Positions 42,787 to 52,532 of a stretch of DNA of 64,000 nt are shown here, piece after piece (position 1 is the stretch's first letter; each line of letters opens with the position of its first letter). The DNA lies in NCBI GenBank assembly GCA_019973155.2, contig BPQB01000077.1, positions 62,001 to 126,000 on the forward strand. Reading direction: 5' to 3'. The notes below the pieces were generated by a model. The model did not search any database. It was not told the DNA's origin and saw nothing but the letters and a program-made list of their open reading frames with translations. Made by a program: the position numbers and the translations under genes. Source of the stretch: Phanerochaete sordida (taxonomy: Eukaryota > Basidiomycota > Agaricomycetes > Polyporales > Phanerochaetaceae).

Positions 42787-44687
42787 ATGGCCGTCTTTCC
42801 CTCGCCCGTAGGTGGGGCATCGCTTGTCCTCTCTTTTCGACTCCAAAAACGCACGGTGGTCATCGTTGGATCCAATGCACTCGCCGCGTCTCGCGCGCTC
42901 TCTGCTCTCGAAGCAGATTCACGGGTGGTGGTGCTGGCCAAGGGTGGGCTGGATGTTGCATGCGAGGAACTCAGGTGGAGAGCAGAGCACGGTGAAGTTG
43001 AGGTTGTAGACTTCGACTCGCTTCCAGGGACCTCTGCAAGCAATGAAGACAGGGACGCCGCCGCACTTGACGCCTACCTCGCAGCTGCACAGAGTGTGGC
43101 GTTCGTAATCGTCACGGATACCGTCCTCGGTGCCGATCCGACTCGCCGCAGAAGTCCAGACTCTTCCACACGCATAGCGCAGGTCTGCAAGGCGCGTAAC
43201 ATACCCGTGAACGTCACAGACATGCCCGCTCTCTGCGACTTCTCCTTCACTTCCACCCATCGCTTCACCGATCCAGAGACCGGTGCTCTCAGCTCGCTCC
43301 AGGTGGGCGTTACCACGAACGGCCAGGGCTGCCGTCTCGCAGGCCGCGTTCGGCGTGATATCGTCACGAAGCTGCCGAAGGACGTCGGGGCCGCCGTGGC
43401 CAAGGTTGGCCAGCTGCGTGCCCTCGCGAAGGCATCTGCATCCACGACCGATGAAGCTGAAGCAGATATCAACGAAGACGAGAGCGTCCCTACGCCAAAC
43501 CGGCCCGTTCCCCAGCGAGCCTCACACGAGACCATCGCGGAGGACGCACGGAGGCGGATGCGCTGGGTCGCGCAGGTCAGCGAGTACTGGCCCATCTCTC
43601 GGTTAGCGAAGATGACTAAGGCGGAGATGGAGGCCGTGCTGGACGGACAAGGCGGCCTGCCGACGCACGGCGACCCTCACGCGCCATCCCACTTCCAGCA
43701 TCATCCCGGAGACAGCGAAGTGAGCTCGCTGCACTCGCTATCGGTCTCGCCGACATGTCCGCCAGGTCGCATTCTCCTCGTCGGCTCGGGACCGGGCCAT
43801 CCCGCGCTGCTCACGGTCGCGACGCGCGACGCTCTCACGAAGCACGCGGACCTCGTGCTTTCCGACAAGCTAGTCCCAGATGCCGTGCTTGCCCTCATAC
43901 CATCGCACGTCGAAGTCCGCATCGCGCGCAAGTTCCCAGGCAACGCCGACGGCGCGCAAAATGAGCTCATGGAGGCCGCTGTGGAGGCGGCGAGGCAAGG
44001 TCGGACTGTGGTTCGCGTGCGTGCAGCTTGTCCTCCCCAACATTCATACATTAACCGTCTTCGCAGCTAAAACAAGGAGACCCGTCTGTGTACGGCCGCG
44101 CGGGCGAAGAAGTCCTCTACTTCCGCGCACACGGCTTCGAGCCCGTTGTGATCCCCGGCGTCAGCTCCGTGCTCGCAGGCCCGACCTTCGCCGGGATCCC
44201 CGTCACGCAGCGCGGCGCCGCCGAGTCGTTCGTCGTCTGCACCGGCGTCGGGCGGCAGGGCAAGGAGGTCACACTGCCGGGCTACGTGCGCAGTCGCACG
44301 CTCGTGCTCCTCATGGGTGTCGCGCGCCTGCCGCAGATCCTCGAGACACTGCAGTCGACGGACCCCGCGGTCGCGGGTAGACGCGACGGCGCGTCGTATC
44401 CCCCGCACCTGCCCATCGCACTCATCGAGCGCGCCTCGATGCCTGACCAACGCGTCATCGTCTCGACCCTCCGCGACATCGCGGCAGCGCTCGAGAGCGT
44501 GGGCGAGCAGCGCCCGCCGGGGATGCTGGTCATCGGCTGGTCGATCCTCTCGCTTTGGGAGCAGGGCGACGTCTCTGTGCTCGAGCAGGGGGCTGAAGAA
44601 AAGGACGAAGACCGCCTCGTGAGGTGGCTCGGCGACAAAAAGTGGAGGATTACAGAGGGTTTGGAGGCTGGCTGGGAAGGCCTATAA
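42787..44687 (+). CDS. MET1: Uroporphyrinogen-III C-methyltransferase with precorrin-2 dehydrogenase-like N-terminus (siroheme synthesis)
   Basis: Makes precorrin-2 from uroporphyrinogen III with two SAM, on the route to siroheme for sulfite (and nitrite) reductase. Two exons, 42787-44016 and 44067-44687; 616 residues. The start MAVFPSPVGG is chosen over an in-frame ATG 21 codons upstream because family similarity begins there. The N-terminal Rossmann-like segment KRTVVIVGSNALAASRALSA (about 30) is followed by VVVLAK and DFSFTS. The SUMT domain starts at about 335 with GRILLVGSGPGHPALLTVAT and includes RKFPGNADGAQNELM, LKQGDPSVYGRAGEEVLYFR (the family's GGDPFIFGRGGEE box, spliced after VVR), and PGVSSVLAGPTFAGIPVTQR. 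The layout matches fungal Met1-type proteins. Confidence 0.9.
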
Positions 44688-44792
44688 ATCTGAGGAGCAT
44701 ATACCAGGGACTGTATCTATATCTCGGTGTGTCCATATCTGATTGGGGGTCGCTGCTCAATGTACCGGTTATAATGAATTCCTGCCATCTCA

Positions 44793-46652
44793 TTACAATT
44801 TATTGAGGGTCAGCGGCAGGTTCATGATCCAGCGCGTGAAGAGGTCCTTTGGCGAGCCGTTCAGCAATATCGGCCAGAACTTCGTATGCTATCACTCACG
44901 AACGTTGCCTCCGGCTGGTCAAACGGCGCCATGTGTCTATCCAAGTCCACTTCAGTGCCAGTGCAGATCTATGCGAGCGAGGAGTCTGTACCCACCCTGC
45001 TTCATAGATCTGGACGAACGTGACATTCCCAGCGTCGAAGCCATTGCTGCCGGCGGTGCGCACCTCGCCCGCGACGCGCCCCGACGTGAGGACAGTCCAC
45101 TTCTCCGACGTGCTCGCCGCGAACTCATCGTGGTAGCGGCCCGGAAGTTGTGACACCCACGCTTCGTTCCCCTGTCGGACACGGACAGTCAGTGACAGTC
45201 CGCATGACCGCGAAGATGCACACCATGAAATTGCAGCCCATGTCCGCGTTGCCCGCGTACACGAGCAGCCGCACGCCGGCGTCGATGAGCTCGGGCAGCA
45301 GCGCCGCGCTGTTGCGCATGCCGTCGCCGCGCCCGCCGAACTCCTCGCCTACCTCGCGGTTGCAGGACTGGAAGTGGTGCCGCGACGGCACGCCGAGCGC
45401 GCCCTTCACCGCAGGAATGTTCGCCCAGGCGTCGATCCAGAGCATCTCCTGGTAGCACAGATCGCCGTTCTCCTCGGGGTCGCTGTGCATGATTTTAGCG
45501 AGGTGCTACAGGTCAGCGGGGAGCGGTACCATTTTTTGCGGACGTCAGAGCCGTTGAGGCCAAGCTCTGGCGGAGACGGTCAGCGACAGCAGCAAACGGA
45601 GGTGGGGCGCGTACTCTTCCACGCGGGGAAACCGAACACCTCACGCATGCAGTACTCCTGCGCAGGGCCGCAGATGAACGGCGAGTCGAACGCGTAGCAC
45701 ATGCCGATGAGCCTCTGGCAGGAGCGCGCCTTGTCTCGCATCGCGTCGCAGTCCGCGCCATGGAGCACGGCGTACGGGCCCTCGCAGAGGTACTCCGGCA
45801 CGCTCGGCATCTGGATGTACGGGTCCGTGATCCCGTTCGCGAGGATCACGCTCGCCAGGTTGATGTGCGTCCTGTCTAGGGATACACGCGCGAGACGGAG
45901 CTCATCGTTGTGGTGGTGAATCGCAGACGCCATGTGCGGCGCGTACGTCCCGCCGTAGCTCTCGGCCGCGAGGTGAAACGGCGCAGCAGCGTACTGAGGG
46001 TGGCGCTTGAGAAAGAGCTGCAGGAACGCGTACACATCCTCGGCAGAGTCGAGGGTGTTGTCGACGTGCGAGCCGTCGTCTGAGTACGAGTACCCGACAT
46101 TCACTGGCTGGTCGAGGAAGATCATGTTGGAGTGGATGTTCCAGCTGTACGGGTTGAAGGTCGTGTTGTGGCCCTTGTCTGCGATCTTGCACGGCCCTAG
46201 TTCGAAGAGCAGGCCCGTCATGGAGCTGCATCCGGGGCCGCCGTTGAGCCATAGGGTCAGGGGCGCTTTTTCTGGACTGCGCCTCGCCTCGAAGAACCTA
46301 CGCATCTCATGAGGATTCTGCTCACACGAATGACGGGAGCTTTACCAAAAGAATAGGTGCTTGCCAGTTGTGATGTCAAGATACCCAGAGTACTGCTTGA
46401 CCGACGAGTCGCAGATCGTCGGCTCTGTCAACCTCAGCTGGTGCTCTGGGAACGCTGCGCTCGTTACAGCCTCGACTGTACGGCGAAAGTCTGCTTTAGC
46501 AATTCCGTAGTCGAACTGATCTACAGCCTACATTGTACATCGTTCTGAAAGGCAGACCCCAGAAGTATTTGTTGACCGCCTCCTGCCGCTACCGCTGCGG
46601 TAGTAACGTGACACACCGCCGTCAAGGCCAGCGTGGCGAATGCTAGGTGCAT
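44793..46652 (-). CDS. Serine carboxypeptidase S10, copy 2
   Basis: Exons in coding order: 46652-46532, 46475-46346, 46297-45615, 45566-45530, 45482-45224, 45171-44996, 44936-44900, 44846-44793; 498 residues. Exons 3-7 have exactly the same lengths as in copy 1 (683, 37, 259, 176, 37 nt). Signal-peptide-like start MHLAFATLALTAVCHVTTAA. The nucleophile is in AAESYGGTYAP (Ser about 197), the acid in VYAGNADMGCNFM (Asp about 404) and the base in GHMAPFDQPEATF (His about 470). Like copy 1 it has no propeptide. The first exon differs strongly from copy 1 (GGGQQILLGSAFQND), whereas from TICDSSVKQYSGYLDITTGK onward the two are almost identical. Confidence 0.93.
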
Positions 46653-46722
46653 CTCTGTGTTGGACGTCTTGGTAGCAAGATGCTAGCGCGTGAGACGGAA
46701 CACAGGTCAGCAGCGCGTGGGA

Positions 46723-46728
46723 TTTATA
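46723..46728 (-). promoter_or_regulatory. TATA box of S10 carboxypeptidase copy 2
   Basis: TATAAA on the minus strand, 71 bp before the start codon, inside a flank homologous to that of copy 1 (shared TTTGATGATG, CTCACGC and CTTGCTAC blocks). Confidence 0.7.
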
Positions 46729-46758
46729 AGAGGACGCGTGGCTTCCCATCGGACATCA

Positions 46759-47190
46759 TCAAACGACATATGCGTGATACGCAGAACTGCGCCATCCGGG
46801 ATTTGCGCAGGCGGCCTCGTGTGCCTGGCAGATAGCACGTCCCGTGGCCATTGGAGTCGAGGCACCCGAGAAATCTAGGAGCAGCTCCTTAACACAACCA
46901 CGGCTGTCCGTATCCTTATGCAGGGCTCGAGCTAGCAGTTTGGCGTTGTGGAAGTTCTTCAGATAAGGACGCTTGAAGAGATGACATCTGCTGCGATTGA
47001 GCAAGGATCCTCTGCACACCACTGCGAGGAACCTGAGGGTATCAAAGTCAAAGTCGGGAACAAGATCGGTGACAAGGATCCAAATCTCGTTGGGAAGACC
47101 TATGTGATTACAATTCGGCGTAGTGGCCTTTGGGCCAGCTTCTTCCGCGCCGGCTTCCATGGGCTGTATTCGGAAACCTGAGACGACCAT
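46759..47190 (-). pseudogene. Truncated F-box relic 2
   Basis: Reading frame of 143 codons that begins like an F-box gene: IGLPNEIWILVTDLVPDF, then LRFLAVVCRGSLLNRSRCHL and FKRPYLKNFHNAKLLARALH, and VKELLLDFSGASTP. It follows the paralogs up to their residue 115 and then ends in unrelated sequence (SAYHAYVV). It either encodes a short F-box-only protein or is a relic. It lies just upstream of carboxypeptidase copy 2, mirroring relic 1 upstream of copy 1. Confidence 0.75.
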
Positions 47191-47393
47191 TCCAACGAGA
47201 TGGTTAGCGATGGATCAGAATGGGAGAAATCGTGTGGTGTGCACACTGTCAAATGTGTCCGAAGCTAGTTGGCAGATGATGGTAGACTGCAAAATGCAGA
47301 GACGGAGATAACTGAGCATCCATCATGATTGTCAAATGGTTTCAACCTGGTTCAGTCCCCTTGGTTATAGAATAAGTGCATATATTCTCACGA

Positions 47394-48797
47394 TTAATAT
47401 CTTCCCTTACTAAGGTTCGGTGAAGTTACAGGCCGGCATGGCGAGGGCAAGATTAAATACATACATCCAGAGTCCTTAACCCCAAGAGCTTCAAAGGATA
47501 TAAATGAGGCCCTCCGGGAAGTCCACCAAGTGAAGAAGCACTGTGGAATATACAGGCAGGACAACCGCAGAGGCTCGACATGGAACGCAGAGCCCCCGAG
47601 GTCGGCCCAAACTTGCTTTGCGACGCTGGGTAGCCACTGTTGAGACACGTACTCCCTGCACTCCTCGAATGGTGGTATGATCTTGTGCCCCTCAGCGTCG
47701 AGTACGAGGCAAACGTCGAACCGGTCAAGCTTTTGGAATCGCTGGAGCACGCCGTCGAGCGATGCGACCCCCGCGAACAGCTCCCACTCGAAGGGCACAG
47801 TTTCCGGCTTCCCAGAAATGAGCGGGAATTGCAGAGAGAGCTCGCGCAGCAGCTCCGGTGCGGGCAGGCTCTGCAGGAGTTCGGCGCACTCGGCAATACA
47901 ATGTGCCGGCACAGTCACCTTGAGGCTCTGGAGCGTGTGTGCAGCCGGGAGGGGGAAGGGCTCTTGGAACTTATCAGGACCATTCCGCAAACAGTAAAGG
48001 TGTGAATGCATACCGTACAGGAAGCAGAGGTTCAGCACGAGCGTACAAGTTTCTCGCGTCACCACTCGAATGAACTCTTGGGCAGTAGACGGGTCCTGCG
48101 TCATCGGCATCACGAACAACCGCTGCAAGCTCTTGGGCGTCCCCGTCTTCGCGAGCCACCGCGCCAGCTGCCGCGTGTCGTCGGGGCGGAAGCCATCCGC
48201 GTAATCGAGCTTCGTGAGCCGCACCGCCTGGAGCTCCGCGCCGCTGTGGCTCTTGTCGAGGTCGATGCTCTTAAAGTCGATGCCGTGTAGACCGAGCTCC
48301 TCGAGGCGAGGGAGCGCGAGCAGGACGTTGCCGAACTCCTTGAAGTCGGAAAACTCGACGTGGAAGAGCCGCAGCGCGGTCACACGCTGGCTGACGGGCG
48401 CAAGCGCGGCAGGGAAGGACGTGTGTAGCGCAGGGTACCCCCGGATCGAAAGCGCACGTAGGCATGGGAGGGACGTAAAGAGGTGCTTCGCGACTGGTCC
48501 TGTGGGCGTCGTCGCCGCGGGGAAGTCGAGCAGAAGTTCGCGCACGAAGGCCCGTGCTTCCGGGTCGCGATTGAGGATGCGAACCACCAGCTTCGCGTTG
48601 TGGAAGTTCTTTAAGTATATGCGGCGGAAGAGGTGGAAGCGGCACCGGCGGAGAATGGTTTTGCACGTGAGTGCGCAGGACTTGAGCGTGGTGAAGTCGC
48701 AAAGGAAGTCGATGATGAGGTCCCAGACGTCGTCTGAGAGCCCGAGGACGGGGTACTCGGTGCCTGTGGGCTTTGTTGGGGTGATTGCGAAGTCCAT
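47394..48797 (-). CDS. F-box-like protein, intact member of the local family
   Basis: Single exon, 467 residues from MDFAIT. That Met is preferred over one seven codons upstream because it aligns with the start of the paralog at 55.7 kb, and because TATAAA (48831-48836) would be too close to the upstream one. F-box-like block: LGLSDDVWDLIIDFLCDFTT, then LKSCALTCKTILRRCRFHLF. LRR-like segments follow (LPCLRALSIRGYPALHTSFP, LPRLEELGLHGIDFKSIDLD). Identity to the interrupted paralog is high throughout. After the shared CLYIPQCFF the protein carries about 48 extra residues (from TWWTSRR) where the paralog stops at once. A putative SCF adaptor; substrate unknown. Confidence 0.82.
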   Translation of the reverse strand: MDFAITPTKPTGTEYPVLGLSDDVWDLIIDFLCDFTTLKSCALTCKTILRRCRFHLFRRIYLKNFHNAKLVVRILNRDPEARAFVRELLLDFPAATTPTGPVAKHLFTSLPCLRALSIRGYPALHTSFPAALAPVSQRVTALRLFHVEFSDFKEFGNVLLALPRLEELGLHGIDFKSIDLDKSHSGAELQAVRLTKLDYADGFRPDDTRQLARWLAKTGTPKSLQRLFVMPMTQDPSTAQEFIRVVTRETCTLVLNLCFLYGMHSHLYCLRNGPDKFQEPFPLPAAHTLQSLKVTVPAHCIAECAELLQSLPAPELLRELSLQFPLISGKPETVPFEWELFAGVASLDGVLQRFQKLDRFDVCLVLDAEGHKIIPPFEECREYVSQQWLPSVAKQVWADLGGSAFHVEPLRLSCLYIPQCFFTWWTSRRASFISFEALGVKDSGCMYLILPSPCRPVTSPNLSKGRY

Positions 48798-49170
48798 GAT
48801 GAGCTGACTTGCCGACAAAACCGCTCCGGGTTTATATCAGTAACGTACTGTGGCACTGTCAAGGAACTGCAGGGATATGCTAGCGATAGCGCGACAGGCT
48901 GTGAAGGGCGAGGCTGCGCGCAGGATTGACGGCCTCCGATCACGGGCGACCGCGCATTGCGGGTGACAGAGCACATGAGAATTACCTGAACTACTTGCAC
49001 AAAATAGCGTGTATCGTAATCTTCAATTCGTGAGAATAATCGTAGCTCTTGGGTATCAGCGACCGACCAGCCGTGCTGTACATGAGGATGAGTCGATCCA
49101 AACAGTAAATTCGAGTGTGGTTGTCTGTATACGATCCAGTAACCTCTTCGGACAACCGCAGAGACTCTCG
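48798..49170. other. F-box promoter and intergenic region
   Basis: The 150 bp next to the F-box start are homologous to the flank of the paralog at 55.6-55.7 kb, including CTGATATAAACCC. The rest, down to the stop codon of the small minus-strand ORF, shows nothing recognisable. Confidence 0.5.
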
Positions 49171-49554
49171 TCATCGATCCTTGAGGTAATCGAGGACCTG
49201 TTGCATTTTGGGATCACGCCCACTCTCCGCGGTCGCGCGGGCCAGGCGATCTGCCGCCACATCATCAGAGACCAACACTGCACGAGAACCCATCGACCTA
49301 CCGCTATCCGAGCCAGTGCGCGCGATCGCAAGATAGCCCGGTGCCCAACCACTCAGGGTGAGGGGCACGCCTTCCGACGGCGGATGCGCCGGGGTCCACC
49401 CGAGGGCCTCCGCGACCTCACGGTCGACGTAGAGCGTGTCGCCGTCGAGCACGACCTTGAACTCGCGCGCCGCTGAGCCCGGGCTGAGCACGGACTGCGC
49501 ACGCGCGCCGCACACGCCTCTGCGCGCGAAGCGGAAGACGCGCGGGACGAGCAT
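49171..49554 (-). CDS. Small hypothetical protein, head-to-head with the Doc gene
   Basis: Reading frame of 127 residues from MLVPRVFRFARRG. The C-terminal 85 residues read like a folded domain: EFKVVLDGDTLYVDREVAEA, LGWTPAHPPSEGVPLTLSGW, APGYLAIARTG, and a terminal helix GRDPKMQQVLDYLKDR. I cannot name the family. Its start lies only 66 bp from the divergent start of the Doc-domain gene. The same frame stays open far upstream, antisense to the Doc gene, so a longer N-terminus cannot be excluded, but that part is Arg-rich and low-complexity and is probably not translated. Confidence 0.55.
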   Translation of the reverse strand: MLVPRVFRFARRGVCGARAQSVLSPGSAAREFKVVLDGDTLYVDREVAEALGWTPAHPPSEGVPLTLSGWAPGYLAIARTGSDSGRSMGSRAVLVSDDVAADRLARATAESGRDPKMQQVLDYLKDR

Positions 49555-49620
49555 GTCGTAGTCGCAGAAAGAGATGCGCTCGGGCGCCACGCGCGCACCG
49601 CACCCTTCGTCTGCGCCGCC

Positions 49621-50134
49621 ATGGCCACGCACGCCGCCCGCCTCGCGCGCATCTTCACCGCCGAATATGCGTGCCGCGTGAACGCGCAGCTCGTGCACCC
49701 CGCGGCGGCGCAGCTTGTGAAGCCGAACGAGCTCGCGTCGGCGCTCGCGCGCCCGCTGCACGCCGCGGCGTACGCGCCGGACAGTCGCGCGGCGTATCTT
49801 GCGGCGACGCTCGCGTACGGGATTATCCAGGGTCAGTGCAAGTTTCGTGCGGTGTCTTTGGCGTAGTGCTGACTGGGCTGTGTGCACGCCAGGACATCCG
49901 TTCCTCGACGGGAACAAGCGCACAGGTGGGCTGCGCGGCGTCGTCTCGTTCGCTTTGAGCTGACCAACCGTAGCATTCTTTCTCGCGAACGAGTACCTGC
50001 GTGCCCAAGGGCTACCGAGTCTACTTGACGGGATAACAGACAACGATGGGCTGGTGGAAGTAGCAGAACGGCACATCGCTGTGGCGGCAGGCAGGTTCGG
50101 TGTGGACGGATTGCTTCGCCCTTCGGACGCTTGA
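49621..50134 (+). CDS. Doc-type Fic-fold protein (death-on-curing family)
   Basis: Three exons, 49621-49831, 49893-49925 (33 nt) and 49974-50134, giving 134 residues, close to the length of bacterial Doc. The Fic/Doc active-site motif HPFLDGNKRTAFF (about residues 72-84) is complete and is assembled over exons 2 and 3. It is followed by LANEYLRAQGL, as in the family. Bacterial Doc is the toxin of the Phd-Doc system and phosphorylates EF-Tu; other Fic proteins transfer AMP. No separate inhibitory (S/T)xxxE(G/N) helix was evident. Spliceosomal introns show that it is a settled fungal gene, although the family is mainly bacterial, so an old horizontal transfer is likely. Its role in fungi is unknown. 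Confidence 0.85.
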
Positions 50135-50319
50135 GAGCTGCCATCATGGAGCCGCATGTGAAGAGCGCGCGGGCAACTTCAAAGATCCAGGGTAGACATA
50201 GCAATGGAGGTATTGCACAGAGAGTATTACATACGAGTACGAGAACAACATAGTGCGCGAGCGAACGTCCATTCCGATCCAGATTACTACGCGATAGCGT
50301 TGAGGCGTTACGCGTCCGC

Positions 50320-52266
50320 TTACCATCCGCCAAACGGCGCCGCCTCTGCAAGCTCGGTGAGGTTGAGCGCGAGCGGCACATCGGTGATCCAACGCGTGAA
50401 CAAATCCTACACACACCATGAGCATCGCAAACGAACACACCGAGAAACGACGCACCAGAGCAGCCTCGGGCTGGTCGTACGGGACCATGTGGCCCGCCTC
50501 GAAGACCTGGACGAACGTGACGTTGCCCGCGGTGAAGCCGTCGCCGCCCGCGCTGCGCACGAGGCCGGCCTTGCGGCCGCTGTCGAGCGTGAGCCACGGC
50601 GCGGGCACGCTCTGCGCGAACTCATCGTGGAACTTGTTCTCGAACTTCTCGACCCACGCCTCGTTGCCCTGCCACGCTGTCAGCGAGCGGCGGATGCATA
50701 TCTAGAGGGGTGCGTACCATGAAGTTGCACATCATGTCCGCGTTGCCGGCGTAGACGAGCAGGCGGATGCCGTCCTCGATGAGCTCCGGCAGCAGCGCAG
50801 CGCTGTTGTGCATGCCGTCGCCCTGGCCGAAGAACGCCTGGTTGACCTCCATGTTGCACGACGCGAAGTCGAGGTCGGGGTTGACGCCGAGCGCCTTCTT
50901 GTGCTTCGGGTCGTTCATCCAGGTGTCGATCCAGGTCATCTGCTTGTAGCAGAGATCGCCGTCCTTTGAGCGGTCGCTGCAAGGCAGGTTAGCACGATGC
51001 GTGGGCTACAGTACGTAGTCAGACGTACCACTTCCTGCGAACGTCGTACAGGTTGAGACCAAGCTCTGCAAGCGACTGTCAGTAAACCTTGCATATATGC
51101 GCATCGAATTTACCCGCTTACGTTGCAGAGGGCCATAGAGCTGGCTGTAGCAGTACGCCTGCGCAGGCACGCACGTCCAGCGCGAGTTGAAGTTATAGCA
51201 CGATTGGATCAGACGTTGGCACGTGGGGACCTTGCTCCGCAGCGCCTGGCACTGTGCGCCTTCGGGGTCGTCGTACACAGCGTACGGGCCGTCGCATGCG
51301 TAGTCGGGCACGCTCGCCATCTGGGTGTAGGGGTCTGTGATGCCGTTCGCGAGAATGACGCTCGCCAGGTTGACGTGCTTGACGTCGGGCACGGGGCGCA
51401 GCGCGACGGCCTTGTTCTGCTTGTGGATGACGGACACGATGTTCGGCGCGTACGTGCCGCCGTAGCTCTCCGCGGCGACGTGGAACGGCGCGCTGTCGTA
51501 TTCGGGGTAGCGCTGGAGGAAGAGCTGCACAAAGGCGTAGACATCTTCGGCCGCGACTGGGCTCGTGTTGACCGTAGAGCCGTCGTCCGAGTAGGAGTAG
51601 CCGACGTTGACGGGCTGGTCGAGGAAGATCATGTTCGAGTGCGTGTTCCAGCTGTACTTGTTGAAGGTCGTGTTCTTGCCCTCGTCAGCGATGCTGCACG
51701 GGCCGAGCTCAAACAGAAGACCAGTCGACGAGCTGCATCCAGGGCCTCCGTTGAGCCAGAGGGTCAAGGGAGCTTTCTGTGGTGACTTTCGTGACTCGAA
51801 GAACCTGCGATAAACATTAGAGTTGCGCTAGGCTCTGAACATGCATTGGCACGTACCAGAAGAAAAGATGCTTGCCGTCCGAAATATCAAGGTATCCAGA
51901 GTGCTGCTTGACTGTCGGGTCACACAGGTCGGGGTCGGTGACGCGCAGTTGGTAGTTGGCGAACGCGGGGCTCGTCACAAGCTCGTCTGCCAACGCGTTC
52001 AGTGCCGTTGCCCCGAACCGAAAGTGCATCTACTCACAAACGAGCCCATTCTGCTTCACAAACTGCTTGCCGTTCTCGACGAACTTCTCGACCTGGGCCT
52101 TGCCGTGGCTGAAGAGCCCCTCCGCAGCGTGCTCGACGCCCTTCGCGATGCCACTGAGGATGCCGCCGGAGAGGTCGAACTCGCCGAGGGCTGTCTGGAG
52201 GTCGGCGGCGGGGACAGCGAGTGCCGCCGGGGCGAACAGGAGCGGAATGAGTGCGAATGCCTTCAT
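50320..52266 (-). CDS. Serine carboxypeptidase S10, copy 3 (with propeptide)
   Basis: Exons in coding order: 52266-52038, 51986-51857, 51804-51122, 51065-51029, 50976-50718, 50668-50456, 50406-50320; 545 residues. Signal peptide MKAFALIPLLFAPAALA, then a helical propeptide (LQTALGEFDLSGGILSGIAK and KAQVEKFVENGKQFVKQNGL), as in CPY-type zymogens. Catalytic Ser233 in AAESYGGTYAP, Asp440 in VYAGNADMMCNFM and His506 in EAGHMVPYDQPEAAL. Exons 3-5 equal those of copies 1 and 2 in length. The 213-nt exon 6 equals their exons 6 and 7 joined (176+37), so one intron differs. It is clearly more divergent in sequence than copies 1 and 2 are from each other. Confidence 0.93.
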
Positions 52267-52532
52267 CGTCGTGGTCGACGGCAGAGAAAGGGACGGCGAC
52301 GCAGCACATCAGCGGGTCATGTGGGGTTGACTCTCATCTACGTAATTGAACCGCGCGTCGGGATCCAAATAAAGCAATGATGCGCCCGCAGATGACATCG
52401 GGAGGTCTAGACCAGAAGAGCTCACATACAGAAGCACCAACAGCAGATATCGCAAGTATTTACGGATAAACGCATAAATATTCAGGACCTTTCCCTGCGA
52501 TACAACTTCGCAGGCTAGCAGCTGAAAGGGAG

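Noticed and set aside
49555..50157. N-terminal extension of the small minus-strand ORF
   Set aside because: The frame stays open only because it is antisense to the GC-rich Doc gene; the translation is Arg-rich and has no similarity to a folded protein.
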